From the NCBI GenBank assembly GCA_020137815.1, contig CM035360.1, positions 3,664,578 to 3,728,577 on the forward strand: a stretch of DNA of 64,000 nucleotides, read 5' to 3'. A program made the translations under genes and the position numbers. This DNA comes from Hormiphora californensis (Eukaryota; Ctenophora; Tentaculata; Cydippida; Pleurobrachiidae). Numbering within the stretch: the first letter of the stretch is position 1; every line of letters begins with the position of its first letter. Of the stretch, positions 14,160 through 26,517 are shown piece by piece. The notes beneath the pieces are model-generated. The model was not told the DNA's origin. It saw only the letters and a program-made list of their open reading frames with translations, and did not search any database.

Positions 14160-17100
14160 TTGATTTGATAAAACTTGATCTTTTTAAATTAACTAGAAGG
14201 TTTTTTTGTAAAATTTAGGTACAGGGGTTTCACCGTGACCCTTGTTATAATCAATGTCTTCAACCTTGACCTTGCCATGCTAGAAATCTCACATCTTTTT
14301 CAAACTGATAGTTGAGCTGGGCAGTGTTCATCTGTGTTTCTACAATTTCTCGCCAGAAAAGGACAGGTTAATGGGTTTCAATGGGTTTTTTTGGGGTTGG
14401 GGAACAAAAACACGGGGAATTTAAAAAAGGGAAGGCGGGGGTGAAAATTTTACTTACTTCCGTACCCCGATTTACCGAAAAAATGTTTAGATAAATGTTT
14501 TATTTGAGTATTATATGAGAAAGAGAAGGAAGTATATTAAATATTGGTTGTGAGTAGCAGGAACGCCCTATAAAGGAGTGGCTATAGAGCCTGGTACAGT
14601 TCAATGTCCTGCCCATCCAAATATCAATCTTACCAGACAAATGCTTGTTTTGTTCAAACCCATTTTATCAGGGGGAGAGAGGGTCGAACAAGGCAAACAA
14701 ATGCGTAGTCCTAATCCTAGTTTTTTCCACGAATCTTTTCCCCGATCATTACACGGCGTAAGATTTAATATACGGCGTTACATTCGGCTCTCACAGCACA
14801 CTCATTCTGCAATACACACATATCTCGCTCTGAGATTGAATGCCAATTGTTGGCTGAGCACATATCTTTATATATACTGTGTGTATCTCTCATAGTGTTC
14901 CATGTTAAAACGATGCATTAAATAATACTGAAAACACAGTGACAAGAATCCGGTTCAGAATGCGAGGCAACTGAGTTAAAACTGTTGAATTGTGTTGAGC
15001 TACGTTTAGTCACTAGTCAGGGTACTTCAGAATATATCGGCAAGGGGTATCATGTTCATAGAGAACGAACGAGAAGAACTCGACGGGAAAACGCCGGTAG
15101 TAGGTTTGAAGTTGAACACTTTGTATAGTTTCTTTGTCAAATTGATTCTTTTTGCTGCATGACACCGGTCACCAGTTTAATTAAAAGAATTTCAAATTAA
15201 AAGAAATTTAAGTTAAAATGATCCATAATGCTTGTTTGGAAGCTTTAGTTCAGGGTAGCACTCTCACATTTCGAGACTGTTGTAATAGTATTGCCTGTTG
15301 TAATAACCTATTGCCTGCTTCTGTATATCAACTCGGTGGATTCTTTGGTGTTTGCCGTTTCATGGAATGCTTTTGAATTTTCAGGGCCCTAGCTGGCGAC
15401 AGGGCTATGGCTTGGAATTACCCCAAATAGCTTGCGCAATTGGCATAAAATATGTGTGCCCCTTGTGAAGGGACTGTGTAATGTTGGTTGGCCACCGATA
15501 TTTATCCTTTCCTTTACCATTCCTACCCATATCTCTCTTTCTCCATTTCTCTCTATCACTTTCTATATTTTTTAATCGTTCTTTCTCGCTCTAGAATCAA
15601 ATATTTATACTCAGGAATGCAACTGGAAACTAAATTGTCGTGCGAATCTTAAAACTGAGTTTCAGTCCTCATAAAAATTTGCGATTCCTTTTTACTTGAG
15701 GGTCGACAAGTCTACGTTAGTACGTGGACATTACATTTACGACCTCTTGATTAATTCATTATTCCAGCGAAGACTTGCTGTATCGATCACATTTTATTTC
15801 CGTGGCCACGCGTGGGGGTTCGGCAGAGCAAACGTAGTTCGGTTTTCGTTCGACGGAAATCGGTGTCACTTATCATTTATCAATATCATCCTAATGCCCA
15901 AGCTAATAATATAGGGCTATAACTTGTTTACAGTGCCCTAGACGAGCCTTCAATATAGTTATATCGTTTACAATGTGCAATTGTCAGATAGTCGTGCTTC
16001 AGGCTTCTTAGAAACATAGGGCTGTGAGTTCTGAATCCAGTGGTCAGACATCGCCAGTAATTGGATGGAGAGAACTAATAGGAGAGAGTGATGAATAAGA
16101 GAGAAAGAGATGATAGGAGGAAGAGGATTGAAAAATAGAGTCGGAGAGAAGACGATAGAGAGAGACTAACTGTCTCCTGAGTTTGTCTGCTACCGATAAA
16201 GCTATCTGTTGCTCTAGTGTTCCCGCTAACACGACATACAGTGCACTGGTGGCCTTCCTTAGTATCGCTCTCTTCCTCTCTCTCTATCTTTCCATCTCTC
16301 TTTTTCCATCTCTTTCTCTCTCTTTCTGTCTGTCTGTCTCTCTCTTTCTGTCTTTCTGTCTCTCTCTCCCACTTTCTATTTTTCACTCACTCACACTTTC
16401 CCCGTTAGATTCTCTTGTTACCTTCATGTTTTACAGCATGCATATTGCGCCCTACTAAAACTATGAACCTTGATGATGAAGATGAGTGCCTCCTATGAAA
16501 CACTAAATAGAGCACCAGTTTGCGATAACTGATGTTTTCCGATAATTATGTTTTAGAATGTATTATTATGAGTGTGTTTGGGCCATCTGATCTCCAGCGC
16601 GCCGAATGAATGGTGCTACTAGCAGTGCATGATCAGATTAACGGGAGCCTGTTGTAGTGCTCCTCCCCTTAGTCCCCCTCTTTGTTGTACCTAAACATAC
16701 ATTTTAATTGAACTCACACTATCTCCAATATCTCTTGTTTTTGATGTCTGAACTCCAATTTTGCTGCCTGACGTCATGTTCCAGTACCTGAGTTTTATTG
16801 TTCCCAAGTGGGAATGACTGAATGCGAGGGAGGAATGACTTCTGCGGATGAAAAGAGAGAGAGAGAGAGGGAGCTGGAAATATGAAACAAATCTTGTTGG
16901 TGGACTGTGATACCCCAAATTTGACAGCATGGGAGCAGCAGCGCGGATGCAGCATCGGAGAATGAATTGAGCACAATGAAAGGCACTATGCCATCTTCCC
17001 CCGTTCTTCCTCCAGCAGACCGATCGAATTATACCTTCAGGACTTTGCATAGTGAGAGAAAAGAGAGAAGAGAGAGGGAGAGAGAGGGAGAGAGAGAAAC

Positions 17101-17502
17101 ACATTTTGAGGCCCTTTTTTCTACTTGCCGTTTTGTTTAGCACTTTAGCACTTACTTTGCTGTACACATTGTCCTTTGCCGTGTCTTGCAACACTGGTTT
17201 TGTCGTGCTTTGACGGAGCTGGAGCGAACTTGGATGCCTGTGATTTTGGCAAATTTGTAATAGAATGATTGTATAATTCTCCCTCTTTTTTTCTCTCGCC
17301 CCTCTGAAAGTAACACACAACTTCTCGCCATCCCTGTGTGTTGAGTTACTCAACAACTTCTTCGCGGGCCCGGCCCATTCAACAGTGACTATCAGTCTCG
17401 GGAATCATGACACACGATCTGTCGCTGGGTACTTGTTCCTAGAGGGCACGTGACTGTGAAAGGGGGGATGGATAGTAAAAATAGAGAGGGAAATAGAGGG
17501 AG

Positions 17503-17584
<82 letters not shown>

Positions 17585-17985
17585 GGAGGGAGAGAGACGT
17601 CCCTGGAGTGAGATGGTTGGAAGACATCAACAAGACAAGGAGCAGAGGAGGAAGACTGTGTGTGGGGGAGAGAATTGAAAATGTTTGACACGTCTCCCTA
17701 TTTTTTTTCTAGAACGATGACCTCTTGTATTGTTTTACATTAAAGTACTATGCTTACGAACTACACTTTTAAAGGCATTTAAACCCTTGGCCATCGCAGT
17801 CTTGAACAATAGTGCGAAGAGCTTGAGAAAATATTTCTATTTATACTAAACCACACACGTTGATGGTTACAACTTGCAAGATATATCTAGACTATTTCTT
17901 ATACCTCCGTTTTTACATATATCTCTCTCTCTTTTTCGCTATATCTCTCTCTCTCTCTGCCTCTGTTTCTATATCTCTTATATCT
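14160..17985. other. Intergenic sequence with microsatellites, no gene recognised
   Basis: Contains CT-rich 16270-16375, GA-rich 17050-17097 and GA 17505-17592. Several frames of 60-220 codons are open (the longest on the minus strand at 16691-17356), but none shows a domain, signal peptide with cleavage context or supporting exon neighbours, and they run into the Ser/Leu microsatellite translation. Confidence 0.6.
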
Positions 17986-17986
17986 T

Positions 17987-18312
17987 ATCATACCCATGCG
18001 ACTCTTATCAAGCAGGAGATAATAATATTATAATATTATAATAAATCTATTAAATTCTGCTTGATCCCGAGATCTGCAGCTTCTATAGATCTATTTACCT
18101 CGGGTTAAGATGAAATCTGATTGGGTGAGACACACCCAAAACCAACGAATTGCAGACTGCATCATCTTGATCCTTGTTACTCAACAACTCAGATCATACC
18201 CATGCGACTTTTATCAAGCAGGATATATAAGAGATCTATTAAATTCTGCTTGATCCCGAGATCTGCAGCTACTAGATCTATTTATCTCGGGTTAAGATAA
18301 AATGGGTGAGCC
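17987..18312. repeat. Tandem duplication of about 206 bp with inner inverted repeat
   Basis: Copies begin at 17987 and 18193 (ATCATACCCATGCGACT). Each contains CAAGCAGG...TTCTGCTTGATCCCG, giving an internal inverted repeat, then a second short inverted pair around AGATCTGCAGC and GATCTATTTA. The copies differ by small indels in an ATAATATT tract. Confidence 0.75.
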
Positions 18313-18548
18313 ACTCCTTCCTCGCGTGAGGGGATATCTTAACAAGCTAAACCAACGGATATCTGCATTGCGTTACGTAATACACCCATCACGCGATAAT
18401 GGAGGTATAAAAGTGTCAATGCGCAGAGTGGATTCCACGAATTGTGGTGCAGACTGCAGAGCACAAAACATTGTGCTCCTGCAAAAGTATCAGACTTTTT
18501 GCTAAATTTCATTTTGCATTCAATTTACTAGTTCAGACTCCACCCTGC

Positions 18549-18587
18549 ATAAGGTGCATCCATAAGGTGCATCCATAAGGTGCATCT
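18549..18587. repeat. Three-copy 13-bp tandem repeat
   Basis: The unit CATAAGGTGCATC is repeated three times head to tail. No coding context. Confidence 0.85.
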
Positions 18588-18599
18588 CAAGTGGTTTTC

Positions 18600-19805
18600 A
18601 TAACCAACCTGGCTAAGTGATTTGTTCTAACCCGCCCTAACCGGGGTGAGAGAGGGTCGAGTAAGGCATCCAAGTGATACCTCTATCATAGAAGTTGTTA
18701 CTTGGTACCATGTACACAATTGAGGAGGCATGACGGATACTAGGTTACCGTCTTCTTCTTCTTAGGGTGTAATGTGCAAACCCCTCTGGCCTTTATGTGG
18801 TTCCTGGCTGACAGGCTGAGTGCGCATCATTCCTACCAGTATAATCTTCCATGGGTGCCATTATACACGAGGTGCTCACCTGAGGTCGCACTGTGTGTAA
18901 CATGGGTACTATACCAGCCGCCACACAACCTATACAATTGCAAACCTCACTCCAACACTCATCTTATGAGATCATCACCTCAATGGTATAAAATTGAATT
19001 TTCATAAGAAAATCACTGCTTGGGGCATTTCCCCGGTATTTCACGATTTCGATACTTTGTTCTTTACAAAAGATGCAACAAGCTCCTCCCACTCAAATGT
19101 GTTCTGCACAAAATATGCAGCCCCATACACTGGTAACGAGCACTTTCTCTCCTTCTCTCTCTCTCACTCCTTCTCTCTCTCCTTTTCTCACGTGCGGGGG
19201 AAGGCTGGGGGCCCCTGCAGTGTGTGTATAAACTGTGTGGGGTGTTGACAAATCTGTGATCCAAGAACTCCTGATGAACATCCGCCTATATATCCCCCCT
19301 CCTCGCCCCCCGCCGCAGAAGTGCCACCCCCTGCACTGCTGCTGCAGTACCATAGCTCATCCTTGTATAGTGTGTCGCTCTCTTTCTCTCTCTTTAATCT
19401 TTATATCGCTCTCTCTCTCTCTCTCTCTTCACTCCTACTGTATGTTTGCTTTTGCGTCCCCTTCATAGTAGTTACCAGGACATTTGAAAACTGTGGTTTC
19501 TGCAGTTCTTAGTTTATTTTATCTTTGTATAATTATAGGCCGGTTCATTATTGGAATGATGGTTCTCGAAACTCCACTGTTAGGTCCATTAATATGTTTT
19601 TGTCTTCTGATCGTCCTGATTCAATGATCGTTGGCGTACAATATGGGTGAATCATATCATATGTAGCATAGAAAAAGCCTTTGTGTTTTTTGTCGCCACT
19701 CTTCATTTACTGTGACATATAAACCATATTCCCTAACATTCCTTTTTCTAACAATGTCAATTAGATTCAGTCAATCTAACCCACTCGTATCTCCATAGCA
19801 ATAAA
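18600..19805. other. Upstream region of the cystine-knot gene
   Basis: No exon recognised. CT-rich runs at about 19145-19190 and 19378-19430. The start codon of the next gene lies at 19806; I cannot place a promoter. Confidence 0.45.
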
Positions 19806-20885
19806 ATGACAGCACCGCCAGTAATACATCAAGTTGGTATCATTATTAGGATCTATATCATCCTCCTCTCCACTCGGGCTATAGCCGCAGAGTGCCAAAC
19901 GAGAGAGAAGCGGGTTATCATCCGACACAAAGACTGTAGGGACGCCTTTTCATTGGTAAGTGTATCTCGAGGAGGAAGCCCTCGAGATTCTCAAGGGTTT
20001 AAGCTTGGACGAATTGCTCCAAGGTTGCCAGATCGTGATCCGTGTTAACCTGTACTGTCATACAGTGGCAGTGCAGTAAACACTTGCAGTGGTTTGCAAG
20101 TTGAAAGGACCTGCACTTTGCATTGCTGTGCCTTTCGAATCGTCATATTCTAGAATTCAATATTGTGCACATATTCTGTAGAGGAAATCAGATACTTTTC
20201 AATCGAAATATTAGATTATTAATTATGTGATTCCATTCTTATAACACCAGTCTTCTTTCAGAGAATTCCTTATTGCGAGGGATATTGCGAAAGCAGTTAC
20301 CAGCCGCGATTCAGTAAAACCACAAATGCAATAGAATACGCGAGGAAGTGTGATTGCTGTTCACCCATCAATGTAAGTTAACAGAATCTTAGATATCAAA
20401 CACCCTCAGACTCAGTACAGGGTAAAGTCCATTTTTAAAACTGTTCAACACTATTTTTATTTGCTTGTCGGAAACTTTTTATGGCTCTCATGCTCGACAG
20501 ATTTAATTGTGAAGTGTCTATACACTTATTTATTATATTCAGGCCGATGTTGGTCGCCACCTCCCTCTCTCACTAACATTTCCCTATTTTTTAGAATCCG
20601 ACTCAAGTACAGAACATTCTTTGTCCTGGAAATGGCAGGGAGATCAACCTGGGATACCTGTACAAGAACCTAAAGTGTGCCTGTAGGAGGTGTGAACACG
20701 TGCCCGTTTTTAGCCCACAAGCAACACGCCATCGGAACAACAGAAATCGGCGGGATTTAGAAAACAACAACCACCATCATCACGACCACATTACGATAGA
20801 GGACGCAGAACTTTACTCGGGACCCGTTTTGGAGCTCACAAACGCAGATTTGTTTACAGACAATTCGGGGTCTGCCGTAAGGTAG
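19806..20885 (+). CDS. Secreted cystine-knot (CTCK/glycoprotein-hormone fold) ligand
   Basis: Predicted 183-aa secreted signalling protein. Three exons, 19806-19955, 20262-20372 and 20595-20885, are all phase 0 with clean gtaagt donors and pyrimidine-rich AG acceptors. Residues 11-28 (GIIIRIYIILLSTRAIAA) form a signal peptide. The eleven cysteines (30, 44, 55, 59, 80, 82, 83, 97, 115, 117, 120) fit a C-terminal cystine knot: CEGYC (55-59) is the CxGxC ring, CDCC (80-83) the middle cluster, and CACRRC (115-120) the closing CxC. This layout is shared by bursicon, glycoprotein-hormone subunits, norrin/DAN-type ligands and VWF/mucin CTCK domains; I cannot choose among them. The tail after residue 125 is His/Asn/Asp-rich (HHHHDH) and looks disordered. 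A stand-alone knot after a signal peptide favours a hormone or morphogen-like ligand over a mucin tail. Confidence 0.88.
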
Positions 20886-22190
20886 ATTGCAGATGGTCTG
20901 CTAGATCTTAGCTAGATATATTAAACATGTTTTCAACGTGTTTGTGTGTTTGTCAATTTTAAATTATTTTGAATTCCATTGTACTAATAAGAGAGAGAGC
21001 TGCGGGAGAGGAGTACGTGCAGCAGATGTCGCAGCTCGATCCACAGAGCTCTCTATCGGGGGTATTAGTGGGAGTTCGAAAGGGACACCTCAATGCTGAC
21101 GAAAATGCCATCAAGGGACACACCTAAAGTTGGCAGTGCAGTGCCAAACACAAAAAGACATTGGAGAGATTATGAGAGGAGGAATGTATCATTGAGAGAT
21201 ATTGGACACAATCGATGCAGAGATATTATGCACTTCTGACAGAGACAGATTGTTGTAAAAGACTCATTATGGGAACCAAAGACCAGAGAGAAGGAGATCG
21301 ATAGAGGGAGAGAGAGGGAGAGAGATAGTAAGAATTTAGATATATATTCTAGAATGAGATTGAAAGGTTGTATGGGCAAATCACGTGCCCGTGTGTTTTA
21401 TTAATATACCGATCATATATTAAGCTTGGTCGAGCCATGATATGTTGTGGACAATTGTAAATGCTATAAATTTGTAAAACTGAATTTTAGCACCCGATAG
21501 ATCCGTGCAGTTTTATTATGTTGTAACTGATAAATTATCCAATGCATCTGGTATGTAATACGGCTATACGTCGCGTTGGTTGCTCGATCGAGCTACCTGT
21601 CCCAGGAGAATTATATCTCGACCAAAACGTCAGCCGACCCGAAATCGGATTAAATTTGGCCACCCTCTGGTCTCAGGGCCTCCAAATACGTCAAAATATG
21701 TTTAAATTATCATTTGGGGTCATTTAGACCTTTTAATTACATGTAATTACTAATTACCCTTTAATTACATTTTAATTACATTTAATAACTTCCAATTACA
21801 TGTCAATTACTTTCCAATTACTTCAGGACCTCGAGAGCTTTCGAACGCACCCAAGAAAACCTTTCTACTCCTTCTAACTGCCGAGATCTGCATACCCCTT
21901 ATTTTGACTGTTTTTCGCGTCCTACCCCTTATGGATTTGGGTACGGCACCCCCTATACGTCGTGGGACCTCGAGACCTTTCCAATGAGCCATATAAATCC
22001 TCTCCACGACTTCAGGGGGCTTCAAAACTTTCACTCTAAAAATATATATGGTTATGGTTAAGGTTTAATGTTTTTTTTTCATCTGGTATTAAGGGCCTGT
22101 CGGCTCGGCCCCGTTGTTTTAGTTTTAGGGGGATGGTTTAGGGGGGATGGGTTGAGTTTGGTTTATATTCGGGTCGGGGGGCCTTGCCAG
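20886..22190. other. Intergenic, with AATTAC-rich repeats
   Basis: Contains a GA-rich patch near 21300-21330 and a degenerate array of TAATTACAT-like units at about 21735-21818. No gene recognised. Confidence 0.6.
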
Positions 22191-22204
22191 TCCCTGAATG
22201 GATT

Positions 22205-22340
22205 ATGTTGGTGGCACAGTCACCTCACTCGTTGAGACAATGAGTTGTTTTGATGCGCTTCGCACGGGAGTTGTAAAGCCTAAAGGTGCAGGTGACCGCA
22301 TCACCAGTGGTTTTTATCAAACCAATTTGGTTGCTCGGGG
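22205..22340. repeat. Dispersed repeat copy related to 10150-10290
   Basis: Shares an ordered set of blocks with 10150-10290: a GTGGCRCMGTCACCT-like segment, TTGTTTTGAYGCGCTT, GGGAGTTG/AGGAGTTG, then TCACCAG. Divergence is high, so the family is old or loosely aligned. Confidence 0.5.
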
Positions 22341-22486
22341 TGGCGGCAGGGAAATCAGTACCAAAATGGACCGTTGCTGAACGCCATGAGAAATAATACC
22401 AAGAAATAAAGATCTGGGACCTCAAAAGAAAGGAAATTATATGGCGAGGTGTTTGCATGCAGTTTGACTTGACAGTAGAAACACGG

Positions 22487-22520
22487 TAACACCGGAACGC
22501 TAATTAGCGTTCCGGTGTTA
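22487..22520. repeat. Perfect 34-bp palindrome
   Basis: TAACACCGGAACGCTAA is followed immediately by its exact reverse complement. It could be a very short foldback element or the fused ends of a MITE. Confidence 0.9.
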
Positions 22521-22756
22521 ATTAATTAGGCGCATATACCACGGAAATATGACATAAGGCATGGTATTACTGTGTCCACTGTCCAGTGTCCAGTCCACAG
22601 TAACCTGTAACGCCATCCGCCAATTGGTTTTTGGTGCCGCTTACTTCCGACCCCATTAGCTGATTAGCCAGGACCTTGGTTGGTAACAGCGACCTGCGAC
22701 AATACAAGGCTAACGACCACTAGGGCACTGGTCAGCACTCAGCAGTGGAAAAGCAC

Positions 22757-22833
22757 CCGTACGTACTGGTTTTGGGTGTCTTTCCCTCAGATACGGTATC
22801 TGAGGGAAAGACACCCAAAACCAGTACGTACGG
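22757..22833. repeat. Perfect 77-bp palindrome
   Basis: Two 38-bp arms, left arm beginning CCGTACGTACTGGTTTTGGG, meet at a single unpaired base (22795). Such perfection implies recent formation, gene conversion between arms, or a hairpin-derived assembly error. Confidence 0.9.
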
Positions 22834-23007
22834 TATGTAGAAGGTCGCTGGTCGTAGCGTTATTATTATTGTATCTCAGTCATGTGATCTAATCTGTCTA
22901 CCTCTGTGTGACAGGGGGCAGTGGTGGTATGGGATCAGATCTCAATAATCGATCCTTGGGTGAGTGTGTGACATGTGATCCAACTGGACGGATCTGCATT
23001 TTATATA

Positions 23008-23178
23008 CAGTCGGACCCCGATTTACCGGGCCCTGATTTACCGGAACCCCGATTTACCAGGAGGATAATCTTCCCCCAAAATAGGAAATCAACAGTATTT
23101 ACCCCCGATATACTGGGCACTCCGATTTACCGGGCAAAACCCTTCCCCCGAGCATCCCGGTAAATCGGGGTCCGACCG
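23008..23178. mobile_element. pogo/Tigger-like MITE with TA target duplication
   Basis: 171 bp bounded by inverted repeats: left CAGTCGGACCCCGATTTACC, right end the complement of CGGTCGGACCCCGATTTACC. A TA dinucleotide lies on both sides (23006-23007 and 23179-23180). TA duplication and a CAG terminus fit the Tc1/mariner-pogo group. Inner copies of the CCGATTTACCGG motif recur. There is no coding capacity. A related end occurs at 59908. Confidence 0.75.
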
Positions 23179-23594
23179 TAGTAAGATAGTGAAACATGGC
23201 CTGTTTAATATGCATTACAGATAAAGAAGATGAATTGTAGTCACCACTGTTTCTAGTTCAAATACTTAAAGTACATACACGAAGTTCTGTTGTCATTCTC
23301 ACTTGCATCAACTTGGACAGGCTTGTTTCCAAGTATCCGTTCAAAACATGTTGTCTCGTGATCGCGATTCGCGTGTTTTCAAAGTTACTGTTGAACCGTA
23401 GGTATGTAGCTAAACCAAAATCAGAGATGAATATTATACGCTTGCTTCTGCACATGAAATAGCCTGAGTCTAGGGTCCTGGATGTGATTTGAAACCCAGG
23501 GTGGCCTACAAGCTGCAAGACCTGGGTAGGACTGCCATATCCGAACTTTCATGGGCGAACCCAGGTCGGCGGAGGAAATTAACCGTTTGTAGCC

Positions 23595-23935
23595 TGCATC
23601 TCACCACACTGGCTGTACTTCTATAAGTAAAGCCCATCACACTCCACTGCACCACACCATACCGACTGTACTTCTAGAAGTAAAGCCCAACACACTCCAC
23701 TGCACCACACCATACTGGCTGTACTTCTATAAGTAAAGCCCAACACACTCCACTACACTACACCATACTGGCTTCACTTCTTTAAGTAAAGCCCAACACA
23801 CTCCACTGCACTACACCATACTGGCTGCACTTCTATAAGTAAAGCCCAACACGCTCCACTGCACTACACCATACTGGCTGCACTTCTATAAGTGAAGCCC
23901 AACATGCTCCACTGCGCAACACCTCACTGGAACCC
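23595..23935. repeat. Minisatellite, about 61-bp unit, about 5.5 copies
   Basis: The unit runs CACTCCACTGCACCACACCA, then TACTGGCTGTACTTCTATAA, then GTAAAGCCCAACA. Copies differ by scattered substitutions. No coding role seen. Confidence 0.85.
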
Positions 23936-23984
23936 TTCCACCCCCATACCCCCAATTTTGGTGTCCATTTATAATTTATATCCC

Positions 23985-24105
23985 CCTTTTTTCTTTGCCC
24001 CTTTTTTGTTGTCTTTTTTTTTTTTTTTTTTTGGATCTTTTCTGCTTTACTTTTTTTTTTTTTTTTTTTTTCTTTTCTTTTTTTTTGATTTTTTGATTTT
24101 TTAAC
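23985..24105. repeat. T-rich low-complexity tract
   Basis: Long T runs broken by single C or G bases, directly after the minisatellite. Not coding. Confidence 0.8.
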
Positions 24106-24649
24106 CCAGGCTATTGCTAGAGTAAGGAAGCGAGACATGTAGTCACCACACTGTGTTTCTAGCCCGAAGAATACCTTAAAGTTTTACGATCTAGAAGTAT
24201 GATTTCATATTCTTTCACCGACGACAGACTGGTGGTGATTCCGAAAGGATGATCCGGTACTATGCTGTCTTGCCTGTTCGGCGAGACTTGGCTGTGTGAC
24301 TGTTTACAGTCCCAGATGAGCGGCCCAAACCAAACCAAACCAAACCACAGTACTGTGGACTGTGGTGTTTCGCAAGGTTCTCTGCTAGGACCACTGACCA
24401 GCGACCAGTCTTGTCCCTGTTGTATGTGGATTGTGGAAGAACTCCAAGATGGGGTACAGAGCTGGCAACGGACTATGTGGTAGCACTTGCCAAGATATTT
24501 GGGATGACTGTCTGCAGTGCCGACCCTGCCAGGTCAATGCTCTGACAGCACCAAGAGTCGCGACCTGTCTGGCGGCGCCAGACAGGCCGCGACCCGGTCC
24601 GATCGTCGAACTCGACCCGGTCGGCGGTCTGACTCACTTTCAGTGTCAT

Positions 24650-26517
24650 GCAGGGATATCTTATCTCAGAAGTAAAACAGACGTTGTGCAATGTGCTCTC
24701 TTAGAAATAGATGTTAACCAGTAAGAGAAGTAGCGAATAGGCCACAAAAAATAAAAGAAAAATAAACAAGTAAAATAAAAGAAAAGGAAAGAGATAAACA
24801 AACAAAATAAAAGAAGAGAGTTCAAAATAAAATAAAAAATAAAAATTTAATTTAATTGGACAACTTCGCGCCGCGCGCAAATCTTACAACTTCACCGCCG
24901 CGCGGCGCGTGATGTTCTGCAGAATTCTGTACACGTACGGCGCTGCGACTCAAAAAAGCTTTTAAAAGTTGAAATCGAGTCGTTTTCAAAAAATCTTTTA
25001 GACCAAAAACTGATAAGTTTGTCAAAAAGATGACGATTAAACAATTACTCATACATTTGTGACCTTGTGTTAAAGGGATACTGACATATTCAAAAAATTT
25101 TGACTTTTTCAACGATCCTGGGTGTGGTAACTGATTGGGAGATAAAAATAGGATGAGTCGAAGTGCGAACTCTCTACTCCCTCTCGTTCTCAAGATATAG
25201 GGCCCCACCTTTTAGCACTTCGTAATTGGTTATGGTAAAGGGGGAGAGTTGTATTGCAAATTACATGTAAACACGAGTCTGTTTATCTGTCAATATCTCA
25301 ACTTTCACATGCACGATTTTGACCGGATTTTTTTCTGGGAGTGAGAAATGTTTTAAATTTTTAGTATTTTCTTATGATTTATCAGAATGACCAAAAATAT
25401 CAGTAAATAAACAAGTAAACATTGCAGTTTGAGGTGAACTGGAGTACATTGTCAATTAGACCCAATTATGGTCAATTAGGGCACTTTGCCGACCTCTGAG
25501 GACTTGGAAAAGTTACTGATGTGATTCAGCGTATCAAAATTAGTGTGTTAAGTGCCCTCACATGCGATATTTCAGCATTTCCAGTTGAAAATGCAACTAT
25601 CGCCAATTAGACTGAATTATGCTCGATTAGGACACTTTCTTCACCTCTGACGGCTTGGAAAAGCCGCTTACGTGATTCATCGTATCAAAATTAGTGGGGA
25701 TAGTGCTCTCACATGAATTGATAATGTTTTCATGCGATACGTTACAGTTACGATCAATTAGACCCGATTATGCTCAATTATGGCACTTTCTCCACCCCTG
25801 AGCGCTTGCCAAAGTTGCTCACGTGATTCAACGTATCAAAATTAGTCGGGTATAGTGGTTTTGCCTTTTATACCAATTAGTTGGCTAAATTTTTCAGTTT
25901 ATACTCTCCTAGGATACAATATTCATTTCAGGGCTGAATAATTAATAACTATTGACTATTTTGTTGACTATGGGCTAAATATTAACAATTTGTATGTAAA
26001 ATTGAGGAAGCACAGCCAAGTCTGATTGACATTAGTTACTGAATACCATGATAATATTGTTCTAAGAAGGCATACATTACATAAAAATCACGGTCTTGCT
26101 TAGGTATAGTTTTATCTATTCATGACAACACTAGAGACAAATGGAAACAAAAAACGGAAACTAGAAGTGGTCTTAAAGTTTTTAGAAAAAACCCGGTCAA
26201 AATCGCATGTGTATTAGCTGAGATAATGACATATAAACAGGCTCGTGTTTACCTGTAATCTGTAATACTGGTCTCCTCCTCTTACCATAACCAATTAGGA
26301 GGTGCTAATATTCGGGTCCCTATATCTTGAGAAGTAGAGGGAATAGAGAGCTCGGACTTCGACACAATGTATTTATTCTCTCAGATGATGTGATTGAGCA
26401 ATGTTTTACTAAAATTTGAGATGGTCGATTTGAATATGTCAGTATCCCTTTAAGCTGTTTTTTTTGTTGCTTGTTAATTTTTAGACCCATCAAACATGTC
26501 TAACCTCGCCATGAAGC
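24650..26517. repeat. Segmental duplication copy 1 (interrupted)
   Basis: Matches 27197-27629 almost base for base on both sides of an inserted element at 25074-26449. Differences include an extra stretch after the TGATGTTCTGC motif near 24912 and a longer AATAAAAGAAAAG repeat in this copy. Contains GC-rich CGCGCCGCGCGC / CCGCCGCGCGGCGCG palindromic pieces near 24870-24905. Confidence 0.9.
25074..26449. mobile_element. TTAA-flanked foldback DNA transposon (non-autonomous)
   Basis: A 1,376-bp element with perfect 21-bp terminal inverted repeats AGGGATACTGACATATTCAA(A), flanked by TTAA at 25070-25073 and 26450-26453. The duplicate locus keeps the unoccupied site with a single TTAA at 27562-27565, which proves insertion. 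Inverted similarity continues inward beyond the termini (for example AATTGGTTATGGTAA near 25226 against TTACCATAACCAATT near 26283), giving a foldback of about 300 bp per side. The middle has diverged repeats containing AGTGATTCA-like blocks. TTAA targeting is typical of piggyBac and Kolobok elements; there is no transposase, so assignment stays open. Confidence 0.88.

Noticed and set aside
16691-17356. Minus-strand frame of 221 codons
   Set aside because: No domain, no splice partners, and part of it is translated GA microsatellite (Ser/Leu runs).
23008-23178. CCGATTTACCGG repeats as a regulatory array
   Set aside because: The arrangement is better explained by terminal and subterminal repeats of a MITE with TA target duplication.
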